From: Populus alba
Taxonomy: Eukaryota; Streptophyta; Magnoliopsida; Malpighiales; Salicaceae
Assembly (NCBI RefSeq): GCF_005239225.2
Contig: NC_133293.1
Location: forward strand, 4,092,001-4,156,000
Length of the DNA: 64,000 bases
Reading direction: 5' to 3'
Every line of letters starts with the position of its first letter. Within the stretch, counting starts at the first letter, position 1. A program made the translations under genes and the position numbers. Below are positions 49,001 to 59,409 of this stretch, in pieces. The notes beneath the pieces were generated by a model that ran no database searches, had not been told where the DNA came from, and saw nothing but the letters and a program-made list of their open reading frames with translations.

Positions 49001-52000
49001 CATTGGCAGGTTTGAATAGTTGATTTTTAATGCGTAAAATTTTTATCTAAGATCAAGAGATTCACATTTGTATTGTTGCCTACCTTGCATTTACTAATGC
49101 CAGCAAGGAAGAAACAAAGAAGGAAATGCATGATAACTATCTACGCGAAAAAGCGTTGTCAAAATCACCACAAAGTTGTGTCTGAAGATTGGTCGGTTTG
49201 TTTTTGATGAAGAAAATATCACAAAGCATAAAAAAGAACACCTAAAAAAGCATTTGTAAATTTGAATAAAAATGTAGAAATCAATGGCGAACATTTTTAT
49301 TTTCCGATTGTGAAATTAGCTGCTGTATCAGCATACAAGCTTATAAGCATATATTACAGATCTATATGGGTAGATAATGCATGAGTAAACCAGTAAATTA
49401 CCCTGATCTCTTGGATGGTAAATCAGTGTTGTTTCCCAGAGTGTTGTGACTATTGCTTGGGGCTTATACTAAAATATCACAAACCCATAAATTTTCCAAG
49501 CAATCTGAAAACTGATATCATTCTGGACCATACAACTGTAACACAACAATAGGGATACATCATCCAATTAAATCCCTTGTCCTTGTTCAAAGTAACTTCA
49601 ACAAAATAGTATTAGCTAGCTACAATATGTCAGTATGTAATATTTGCATGTAGCAACATCAAACTAACTTCAAAATACATCCAAGTTTCACTTGTAGCAA
49701 AGAATATGCACCTTAAAAGAAAAAAATGAAAATAAAAGGGGCGGCCTAGCAAGAACAGGGAGCATCTGTTTCAGTCAGACTTCACGTGAAGAAACTTAAA
49801 TATCTTATGCAAAACATGTTTATGTCTTACCAGTGTCAACAGGTGTTTCTGGCAACCTCAAGGACAAATCAGCAAGTGCTTCTAAGGCATCGAAGTCGGT
49901 GTCTTCAACTACACAGAGAATTCAAGAAAAATGAAGCCAGAGATAGCATGATTCAACAGAAAGGAGGGTGGTAGGTCAACATTGAAGCTCGATCAAAGTA
50001 GAGAAATAAAGAAAAAGAGATCATCATGAAATTAAGCAATGGCCTAGAACAGAGACAGGGTGACCATGCCCCCCCACCAACTAAATTTCTTTTATATAAC
50101 TCTTTTCGAGGATTATCACTGTTTAATGTATATGTTTCCCAAGATTTCCTATTATTCTGAACAAATGGCACCACTCAGTATTTAAGCGTTCCAAATTTGC
50201 ATTTCCTCATTAAGATGCCATTGATTATATGCGCAAGGGTGAAATGATAAGTTTTATAGGAATGGGGATTTAATGGTATTATCATAAAGGTCACTTTGAT
50301 TCAGTTTTGCATTCCCAAATAAACATTAAGCATCTCCCAGTACACCCTGGAAATAACATGCCAAACATAACAGTTTAGCTTTAAAAATTGATGCATTTGC
50401 TATGATACTCAGGAAAATAATAATGGTCCCATTAAGTCAAAATCATATCCAATAAGAGTGGATATTATACATGTAACGAAGAAATATGAAAAGGATGCAA
50501 GTGCAGAACATCTCATTGACTTCTATAGAAAAGCAATTAAAGCCTGAGATTTATTTTTTTCCTATTTTTCTGCAGTGGGAGGATGCAACGAGGCTTTAAT
50601 TTTTTTTGGTAGTAATTGATGCAAAACTTGGTTGGTCAAAGACAGTTATAGTTAGAAACAATTACGCTCTCATGCAGATATCTGCTGAAGTAAACCAGAA
50701 TCTGTGATTGAAATAGAATTATAATTAAGCAGTGATTGAAATAGAATTATAATTAAGCAGATGACGATAAGTTTCTTAAGGCATGCATGATTTGAGACCA
50801 GATGCCTTGAGATTCATTATCATCTTAAGACACCTTATTGCTTTCCATATGAGAGAGCACAAAATGATATATTTTCTAATTTCTTTCTTTGTTTGGCATC
50901 ATCTCTGGCTTGAACCCATATAATGTTACAGCCAAAAAGAGAAATTTTCTTCTTAGTTCCATTTCCAGTAGCTTCCAGAACATAAAGACTATGGTTTTAC
51001 ACAATCTTCGAAAAAAGTAATTATGTACAATGACATATGTTATTGCAGATTAACATCTTCTAGATAATAAGACAGCTTCTATCTGCTCAACCAAACGAAG
51101 ACTACAAAAAATCATACAGCTGATGTTAATGGAAGTTAATGAATAAACAGCTAAACTGCACAATTATGAGATATTCCAAAGAAAAGGAAAGATTAAAAAC
51201 TGCCAGAATGGGCATTTTCAAGGAAATTAAAGCTTTCCTAGATATCAGAGTGAAAGAAGAACAGATAGCAGACAGGGGAACTTGGTTTAGATAAAATCAC
51301 TATCATACCTTCTCCAAACAGAACCTTCTTGCTTCTCTTTCTTGAACCCTTGGAGGACCTCACAAGTTTTGAATACGCAACCTCCATTTCAAATTTTTCT
51401 TCAACAGCTTCCAGTTTCTGCCCTTCCTCTGTCCCACTGCAGGCTTCTCTTACATCATCCAAATGATTGTCTAAATTTTCTTCTACTTCTAGTGACCTCC
51501 TTCCATGGTATCTCCTTCCCTTCCAAAAGATTCTGTCTCTCGCATAATCTCCACCGTAAGCATCTGTGCTGCCTAAACTTAATTCACAACCCACCTCGTC
51601 CATTTCACTGCCACGAAGCTTGGCACTCATCATCTCTGATTCAGCATGCTGAATACCACAATTGATTAATTAACAAATTCTATAGCAATCCGAAAAAATA
51701 ATAGAAGCCACCAAATAAATGAAATACCATTCGTTCATCATGCTGAGCAGGTGAGGGTGTCTTTGTTTTTCTCTTAGGAGTTCGAGAAACTTGGGGAGAT
51801 CCACCTCTTTGTGAAGCCTCAGTCAAGGCCAATGCTATCTCATGAGCAACATCATCATCAACAGCATCAGCCTTTACTTTCATACCTTGCCAAATTGGTG
51901 AAACATACTTCTCATTATCTTTATCATGGGAATATGTAACAGGTACACGAGGAGTCCTTTTCCCAACAGCCCAGGGCTTGCTTCCTAAAAGAAATCCAAA

Positions 52001-54059
52001 TAAGTGGACAAAATGAACTCTAAACAACACATTCATAATGGAATGCTTTTCTCATTGCACGTGTATGTGTCTCAAGGAGAAGCAGTTTATGAGCAAGCAT
52101 GCAAAAGAATAAGCCAAAGCGCGAAGAAAAGGAACACATAAAATTGCCACCAATTTCAAGCATGGAAAAACGATGGTACAATGTCATAAGCACTACCCAT
52201 TAAAAGAAAAGAAAGAGCAGTGTATACATATGTAGTAAGCTACTATATCCATGCAAGCATACAAAGACAGGGAGTCTGGGGGGGGGGGGGGTCTTTCTAC
52301 CAGAGCGTCTTTTCTTTAACAATGATAAGCAGCCATAATTTGATGCAGCTGGCTGGGACTGTAAGAGATCTAGAACTGGCGGTGCCTCTGATCCTTTGGT
52401 TACCCGAGCCCGCTTCTGAGGCTTTGGAGAGGGTCCTGTGTCCCCATTGCTTTCTAGCTCACTGTCACTCTCTCCCTGCCCATAAGCATGAGAGTTCAAA
52501 TCATAATAGATAAAAATAGCACATGTAGAAAGAAATTTACCTCATTGTCTCTCTATACATATCAATGAACTTAAACAAAGAGACAATCACCAATATCCAA
52601 AAAACAAACTTAAAATCATCCTTATTATGAATCATGTAATCATATAAATGAGACTAAATAAAGAACTTCAATATTTTTATGCTCTAAAATCCGCCCTAAC
52701 TCCATTTTGTATGTATATGCATTAACAAATAATGCCTCGACCTCTATTCAATTATTATTTTACATTTATTATCTATCCATCAATAGTTTGCCTCATTTAA
52801 CTAGGGATTCTAATTTATTTTAGCCGAGTGATTGACCAGTGAAAAGAATCAGCACATTTAAAGAAACAGATAGGGACGGAGCGGAATCGCTGTTGTGTTA
52901 TAATGTTCATGGATTGCAACAAGCTAGACTGGCTTCCAATCACCAATTTGCTCTCCCAGAACTTAGGATAGAATAATGTGGCAACCATTTTGAGCATTAC
53001 CCAAAAGTGCACTCCAGAATTAAGATAAATATGGAATTCTACAAACCTTCCCAACCTTACCAGATTAGAGTAGTGATCTGTCATCATTGCAATTAGTCCA
53101 GCACCAGAAGCAAAGCCCTTTGGAAGAGATAAGTAAGCCTGAAAACACAGCACATATCTATTACCAACTTCAACAAACAAGAGCCACACGGTAACAAGAC
53201 AAAAATAACTGTTATAAAGATGGTAAAAATATCACTTCAATGTAACAAGACGGAAATGATCAAGCAAATTTCATGCAGTAAAAAATGTAGAAGGTTTTCA
53301 AATCAAGATCAAATATTTGTTGGATATTGAATTCAACACTTACCTTATTCATAGTGTAAAGGGCTTCTACCATTCCCACAGATCGGTTCCGCACCACAGC
53401 AGCTACCTATCAGCCCCAATGTGGGGAAACAAGAGGGGGGAAGAAAAGAAGAACATGGTAAGGTAATGATGCAATGATCAATGTCAACAGTAGGCTTGAT
53501 TCCAAATACATTATGTCAGATCACTTGCTCCCACAAAACTTTACTTTTCGTACGATATAGGCCCATTTACCCCTTGCAAACTAAATCTACTAAAATGAAC
53601 ATGCCACCATAACTGAAAAGCAAACAAAGTTGGCAAGCAGGCGCTGGTATGCACTAACCAACCTTCTCCCAATCTTTCCCATGTTTCCGATACGCCTTAT
53701 AGAACTGCTCTAGTTCTTCCTTACCCCATTGTGGCCCTAACATTTTAGATAACTTCCTCTTCTGCACATAATTTAAAAAGAAAGAGAGAGAGAAGAAAAG
53801 AAATCACTATCTGGTCACTGATTCAAATCAAGTACCTTAACTTATAACATCACTTAATTAAATCATAGATAAGATAATAATCCACCAACAAACATCACAA
53901 TAATAATTTTAATCGTCTACAAAATAAACAAAAAAGAAGAAGCAAAAAACTCACCCGCGGCTTGCTTTTATTAGCAATCTCTGCAGCATTTTTGTTAGGT
54001 GAGACTTCATCAATGTTTGAATACCGCTTATTTACACTTCTTTTTCTCGACGGAGCCAT
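40026..54059 (-). CDS. ALY: ALWAYS EARLY (ALY) / LIN9-type protein, DREAM-MuvB component
   Basis: A nuclear regulator of the LIN9/Mip130 family that in plants joins MYB3R, E2F and TCX proteins in cell-cycle gene control. Coding exons: 54059-53955, 53761-53663, 53406-53344, 53138-53061, 52475-52301, 51984-51728, 51648-51309, 49908-49831, 48693-48473, 48363-48307, 44389-44066, 43976-43798, 43693-43411, 42669-42433, 41764-41624, 41277-41134, 41049-40831, 40602-40303, 40190-40026. All phases fit, giving 3465 bases and 1154 residues, near the length I recall for Arabidopsis ALY3. Start: [18 protein letters not shown] domain at residues 36-115 ([34 protein letters not shown]). DIRP domain at about 600-705 ([40 protein letters not shown]), then a Tudor-like stretch. 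Coiled coil at about 850-925 ([13 protein letters not shown]). C-terminus ends ALIPT. Intron 18 begins with GC. Intron 10 (3.9 kb) contains an LTR element. Which ALY paralogue it is cannot be decided here. Confidence 0.94.
44565..44860 (+). repeat. LTR 1 (5') of the intronic gypsy
   Basis: 296 bp, TGATGTAGAACAATT to CGCTACATCA. It is shorter than LTR 3 (452 bp) because of internal deletion. Confidence 0.8.
44880..45880 (+). pseudogene. Gag/protease-region remnant between LTR 1 and LTR 2
   Basis: Frames around 45430-45640 give a decayed stretch including [21 protein letters not shown], and further upstream a short repeated block (GATTGTCATTCAGAAGCG at 44979 and GATTGTTATTCAGTAGTG at 45108). 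This fits the gag-protease part of a plant gypsy, but the assignment rests mainly on position between LTR and polypurine tract. No full domain is present. Pol is deleted. Confidence 0.4.
46040..46440 (+). repeat. LTR 2 (internal) of the intronic gypsy
   Basis: 401 bp. It begins TAACATAGAATAATTATCCC (the TG start mutated to TA) and ends CACTGCTTCA. A polypurine tract sits directly before it, so it was the 3' LTR of one copy; no clear primer site follows it. Confidence 0.75.
46470..47036 (+). pseudogene. Integrase remnant between LTR 2 and LTR 3
   Basis: Frames give [20 protein letters not shown] (end of the DDE core with the catalytic Glu), [13 protein letters not shown], then 46733-47035 open: [43 protein letters not shown] (degenerate GPY/F). 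One stop (TAG near 46650) and the loss of everything upstream make it non-functional. Confidence 0.75.
47064..47515 (+). repeat. LTR 3 (3') of the intronic gypsy
   Basis: 452 bp, TGATGTAAAACAATC to CGCTGCATCA. It contains a small internal duplication (TTTCTATAAAGGATTTT at about 47322 and 47348). Confidence 0.8.
48893..48953. repeat. Short inverted repeat (hairpin) in ALY intron 9
   Basis: CTCTCACATTCATG (48893-48906) and CGTGAATGTGAGAG (48940-48953) pair over 13 of 14 positions with a G:U at the remaining one, around a 33-base loop containing GGGCCCC. It may be the core of a small MITE; outer ends were not resolved. Confidence 0.6.
50705..50760. repeat. Exact 28-bp tandem duplication in ALY intron 7
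   Basis: Two identical copies beginning TGATTGAAATAGAATT (50705-50732, 50733-50760), head to tail with no differences, so it is a young duplication or an assembly artefact. Confidence 0.9.
52278..52291. repeat. G14 homopolymer next to ALY exon 5 donor
   Basis: Fourteen G on the plus strand, that is C14 on the transcript, starting about ten bases into intron 5 (donor CTCTG|GTAGAAAG at 52301/52300). Length is prone to sequencing error. Confidence 0.9.
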
Positions 54060-54310
54060 CACTCACTTCTTCAATTACCTGAAAAAAAAAAAAATCCAAC
54101 GCAGCGATTCTCAATTTCACGAAATTCGCGAAGAAGAAGAGGGTGAAATTAAGTAAACAAAAGAGTGAAATTTAAACAGCTGACCGATTTAATTGTAAGT
54201 TCATCGTAATGAAATCCTTCACTGGCTGTGAAGAGAGGAAGAAGAAGAAGAAGAGCAGAAATCGATCGATCAAGCGGCTACGAAGACGAAGAAGTTGATT
54301 TTTTTTTTTT

Positions 54311-54358
54311 CTCTCGCGATAATGGGAGATGGAAATATTGGGGGTTATAACCGCGAAA
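54311..54358 (-). promoter_or_regulatory. E2F-like site and TCTCGCGA motif upstream of ALY
   Basis: On the gene strand TTTCGCGG (plus 54351-54358, CCGCGAAA) matches the E2F core TTTSGCGS. About 30 bases closer to the gene lies TCGCGAGAG (plus CTCTCGCGA at 54311-54319). Both are GC islands in AT-rich DNA, 250-300 bp upstream of the ATG. ALY/LIN9 proteins act in complexes with E2F, so feedback is plausible but not shown. Confidence 0.45.
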
Positions 54359-54483
54359 CTTTAAAAAAAAAAAAACTTTTTTTTTTTCTTTACTTTTGAG
54401 CATAGATGGCCGCATTAGTAGTTAAGTTTCGATTTTGATAGTCAATTTCGATTTTTTAAAATGATGATTTAATACTCCATAAT

Positions 54484-54486
<3 letters not shown>

Positions 54487-54522
<36 letters not shown>
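54487..54522. repeat. (TA)n microsatellite
   Basis: About 18 TA units upstream of the ALY promoter region. Confidence 0.95.
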
Positions 54523-54525
<3 letters not shown>

Positions 54526-56238
54526 ATTTTTTATCTTTAAAACAATAAAACATCATTGCAAAAAACTTTTAATTTAAAAATTATCACACGTGTTTTCTAA
54601 GTGAACAGCCATCTTCTTCTCTTCTCAATCACCTGAATATCAGTGTTGCCAGATCAAAACGCAGAATCGAGTCAAACAACTTCTCATCTTTTATCTTTAA
54701 ATCGCCAGTCTTGCCAGTAAAGGCCACCATCAGATTGGCTGTTTATTTTCCATACACTGGTTCTTAGAGAGAAAACTTGAAGAGTATTTTATTAGTTTTG
54801 TGACGACAACAAGGGAGTCTTACATTCTTGCATTCATCATTTAAGGAATTATAACCAAACCCTAAATTTCCCAGCCATTTATTCTCATGCATGGCCTTTA
54901 ATTTTCTATTATTATTTAGACTACTTTTTTATTAATAGATATAGAAAATAAATTCAAAAAAATCAAATGATTAAAGCAATATATAATTTCAAAAAAAAGA
55001 ATAATCAATAGTAGAATGCGTGTTTTTATATGTAAATTCAATAAATATTAGAATAATATATCTAGTTTTTTAAATTTTTTTAAATGATAGTTCTTAATAA
55101 TATAGTAAAGTTCTATTAATTAATTCAGTTTGACTATCTATTTATGAATGACAAATAAAAAAAAATTATTAATTTTAATTTTAATTTTCTCTCCAGAACC
55201 TTCTAAAAATAATTAAGAAATTTGACATCACAGTAAAACACAATACTTCTAGATACAACTTCAATTCTTCGAAAAATTTACAAGTTCAATTAAAAACTTA
55301 GTATGAAATCACTTAACCATACGAAAAATAGTAATAATATTGATATTTTTTATTAAAAAGGTCTCTACAAAAAGTATTTATACTAGATAAAATTCTAAGT
55401 CTAATGGATATCCTAATGAATATATAAACCTAATAAATAATAATAATCCAATAAGTCTAAATTTAAATAAAGTTCATAATATCTTTCAAAGGCCTAATAA
55501 TAACTAAAAAAATAAGTAAAATTATAGCCCAACTAATTCAAATAAAACTAAATTTATTTTTGTAATTTGTTGAGAAAATTGAAATCTAACTTCAAATGCA
55601 TAGTTCTCTCTTGTATTAATAAATTATAAAACTTGTCATGTATCACTAAAAAGATATGAATATTTAATTTTCAATGCAATTAACATCACATTAAAATTTT
55701 TTTGTAGCTATAGTTATGAGCAAAACAATAATGAAAGGCTAAAACAGATAAATTTAAAATTTTTTTATTTCAATTATTTTGTAATATTTAAATGCTCACC
55801 TATAAGCTATTTTTAGCATGAATTAAATTAATCAAGACTTATATTTTATTATTTAATATCTTTTAAAATTTCATGATTTTTCATGTGTTTTGAAAAAATC
55901 CATTAAAAATCTTTTTGAACCTTTTAATTTTAAATCCTTTTATTGGTCCAACTCAAACTTTTAATGAATTTCTTGGTATTATTTGGATCTCACCACAATA
56001 GATCTGTAATTTTATTTTTGTCAAAAGGCTTAATATGAATCAAGGCATATGCACTTTAAATAGTTAGTTAAGAGAACGATTTTTGTTTGTCTTTTTGCCG
56101 ATAGCTATAGCCGAAGCATTGATAAAAAATAAAATAAAAAAAGAATTTGGAGTTCAACATTGTTATTACTTTTCATATCAATGCTTGAATTTAATTATAG
56201 TTCAACATTCTTATGCTTAGACAACATACATTTAACTC
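54523..56238. other. AT-rich intergenic, no gene seen
   Basis: Spacer upstream of ALY with no coding, RNA or repeat structure that I can support. Confidence 0.45.
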
Positions 56239-56254
56239 ATAATGCCTAGAGTTT

Positions 56255-56431
56255 ACTAATGAAGTATCAATCTAGCGGTTAAGACACAGTTATATATCCC
56301 TGTAAAGATGACAACACAAATTTGATTTCTAAAAAGTACATTTATTGGGAGGGGCAATTACAAACCCCAAATGGGATTAATCTTACCTTTTAAAACAGTG
56401 TGAGAATACCTGATTAAGAATTAAAAAAAAA
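56255..56431 (+). mobile_element. tRNA-derived SINE with perfect target-site duplication
   Basis: A-box-like TAGCGGTTAAGA at 56273-56284 and a B-box-like AAATTTGATTTC at 56318-56329, ending in an A-run. It is flanked by an exact 16-bp repeat ATAATGCCTAGAGTTT (56239-56254 and 56432-56447). It is 177 bp long with no coding capacity. The box motifs and body differ from the SINEs at 1327 and 39647. Confidence 0.87.
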
Positions 56432-56447
56432 ATAATGCCTAGAGTTT

Positions 56448-58489
56448 TATTAATTTGAAATAATGCCCAGAATAAGTTTTCAAACACTAAGAAAATATTA
56501 ATTTAAAGCAAAAAAAATCAAAAACATATTTAAAATACAAAAACAAACATGTCATTTATCCTATTAATCTCGTAACCATATATTCTAAAAACCATATCTG
56601 TTTAAAATTATCCTTTTCAGAATCCTAAAATGCTATGCAGATTATTACCTTTATGCAAATATCATGATCTAAAATTCGTTTGATTTCTTTATTGCAGGAG
56701 CCTAGATGTTCATGATGCTTGGAGTTGTGAGCATTTTTTCTTTTATGAAAGCTATAATTCCTATTAGTTTTCATGTTTATTAGGCACTTGTAATGCTTTG
56801 TTCATGTTGAAGCTAGAGAGCATAATATTATGTCATGGAAGTTCATTTATTTGATGCACTTTAATATTTAGCAAATTATCAGCGAGCTTGTATAGGTTTT
56901 TTATTTGAGTCTCCTCGTTGTTGTTATCATCATCGTTGTTGTAATTGGATTCTTTTTTTTTGAAATTGGTTTTGGACCATAAGTATTCTTTAAAGAATAT
57001 AATTTTATAATTTGTGGATAATTCAAAATGAGGGACTAAAACTGAATCTAATGAGAAAAAAAGACTTTTTTAAAATTAAAAAAAAAAATTATTAATCCAA
57101 TTTATTTTCAAGTCATTCAGCTTTATTTTTTATTTATTTTGATCCTTTCACGTTAAGTTTATTTGAGATACAACTTGATAATATTATTTAATTATGTTAG
57201 TGCGGGGATCTCAAGGTGTCAAAAAATATCCTAATATTTGTTTGACGTTTAATTTTGTTAAAAAAATAAAAGTTTAACTGTTCACAAAAAAATAATAATA
57301 AAAGGACTTAAATTGAAACGAAGGAGAAGGAAAACATTATGGATGATATTTTAAGCACTATTTAGTTCATGTTTTTCTTTAAAAAATTGCTATTTGACTT
57401 TGTCAAAAATCTATTTTGATCCTTTTACTTTGAAAGTTATATGTTCATTTTGGGTAGAAACATATAGCTTTCAAAGTAAAGGTCCCTAGTTGGAAGGAAA
57501 AAGAAATAATGGATTATAAATGATAGGAGAGAGAAAATCATCGGTTATATCACTCATAAACAAAAAATTATGTTAAAATATATAGAAATTATTCTGTACT
57601 TTCATCTTACAAAAAAAAAATTCAAGATTGAAAGGGAAGCTTTTGTTTTAATTTAATTTTGTATTTTTGAACCAATTTAATGTTTTGGCTTGGTAAATTA
57701 TTTTCTTGAGATTCTAAGAGTGTTTTTAAGATGTTTTTAAATTAAAATAAGTTACAGAATAATTTTCTAGGATTTAAAAAACTTTAATTAATTTTCCAAC
57801 CACATCTCATCTCATCAAAATCAGGGATGGCAATCCACCCCTTTGAAATGCTAAAAGAAAAGGGAGTCTAGACATGCTGGCCTTATGTAGGGCTAGCCGG
57901 CCAACCTTATTTTTGTTTTTTAGTTTTAAATTAAAATTAAATTCAATAAGTTAAATAAAAACATGTTTGGGATACCCACCCTTACATGTCTTCAATTTTA
58001 ATTAAAATTATTAAAGCAAATTAATTAGTTTTTTTTTATGAATTATCTAAAAATGTCACTTTTTCATATTTTTAAATAAGATAATAACATTTTATGAATC
58101 ATCTAAAAATGTCACTTTTTTTATATTTTTCAATAAGATAATATCATTTTTTTTAAAAAATATTAGCAGTCCCTATTTTTTTACTAACCCTTCATAATAT
58201 ATAATTTCATTTATTTTATTAACGTAGTATAATTAAACTAATGTTACTATTAAAAAACAAAATTACTAAGCATTTATAAGTTATATATTGTATTTAACAG
58301 GTTGACCTCCATTAGTCTATAACATCATCATCTCAGAATTTAGGAAAAACAAAAGTTTTAAACATCAACCACATGAACATTTTTTGTAGCATCAAATTGG
58401 GTTCCAACTGGGTTGACTTGATCAGGTTATGCATTAACACTTGAAAAAAACACATAATCACAACAACATTGTTAACACTTCGAATCCTT
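56448..58489. other. AT-rich intergenic, no gene seen
   Basis: No exons or RNA genes seen. A local tandem duplication at 58035-58146 is listed separately. Confidence 0.45.
58035..58146. repeat. 56-bp tandem duplication, two copies
   Basis: Copy 1 (58035-58090) and copy 2 (58091-58146) share TTTATGAAT(T/C)ATCTAAAAATGTCACTTTTT and AATAAGATAAT with a few changes, head to tail in AT-rich spacer. Confidence 0.8.
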
Positions 58490-58980
58490 ACCAGCGGCAA
58501 AGCACAGGCAAACAGAGCTAGCTATTACTAGTAAGTCATTGTCTTTGGCATTCTTGGCAGCCAATTCAAGAATACAAGGATCAATGGAAGCCAACCCATT
58601 TGGGTCTTGAGTTTTCTGTCAAGAAATTTAGCCAAGGCTACAGCTTTATTAGTCTTTAATGGTCCACCAGGATGAGCTAACCTGATGCATACAAATTAAT
58701 AAAGAAGACCCTAGACGGATTCCTGTAAAAGAACATAAACAAGAACACGAAAGATAAAGAGGCAAAAAAAAACAAGAAAAAAAAAAAAACTGGGTAGCTG
58801 GGAACGAGGAGGGTGATGAGAGGGGGAAAGCAGAAAGAACGAAAAGCCAAAATTATCAGATTTTCTAGAATGGTCATCCTCAATCAAGGGTTCTTCATCT
58901 GCTGACTCAGGTACAATAATGCCATTTAACTTGAATAGATTTTCTCTTGCATGTATTAAACTAGAATAATGAAACAACAT
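58490..58980 (-). pseudogene. Fragment of an unidentified conserved-looking gene
   Basis: Two exon-like pieces on the minus strand have protein-like composition. The first (58980 to about 58855) reads SLIHARENLFKLNGIIVPES then ADEEPLIEDDHSRKSD. The second (58675 to about 58490, after an acceptor-like CAG) reads LAHPGGPLKTNKAVALAKFL and, after a one-base frameshift near 58613, DPNGLASIDPCILELAAKNA. A pyrimidine-rich stretch lies between them. I do not recognise the family. The frameshift and lack of further exons suggest a captured or relic gene fragment just downstream of the SNF4-like gene. Confidence 0.4.
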
Positions 58981-59409
58981 GAATCAAATGCCATCTTTAC
59001 CAGATTTTCCTTAGGAATCACAGCTCAATGAAGCAGTAGCAGACAATAAGCATTCACCTCCTCCCCATCTCCTTTCTCAGTTAGTGGCAGCATAGTACAT
59101 AACAGATACCATGCTCCTCATATACATGGAATCTACGACAGCTTGAAGTAATTCATAATACATGGCGGGGAGGAAAATAACAAATTTGGGAATTAGCCCT
59201 TTCTTTTTAGCCTAAAATTCTAAAACAGGTGGCCAAGCAGGCTTGAGATTTCAAATAATCCAATGTAGGTTTCAAATCACTGGGTCATATGACCATGGAA
59301 AGTGCTGGAGTAACATTGGAACAGGGCTGTAGATACTGCAATAACATGTGTGGAGGTTGTCCAAAGCCACTCCATACATCCCTTTCCATTAATAACTTGC
59401 CACTTCAAA
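58981..59409 (-). other. 3' flank / probable 3' UTR of the SNF4-like gene
   Basis: Directly past the TAG stop at 59410-59412. It is less AT-biased than the spacer further left, as expected of an untranslated exon. No poly(A) signal could be chosen with confidence. Confidence 0.4.
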
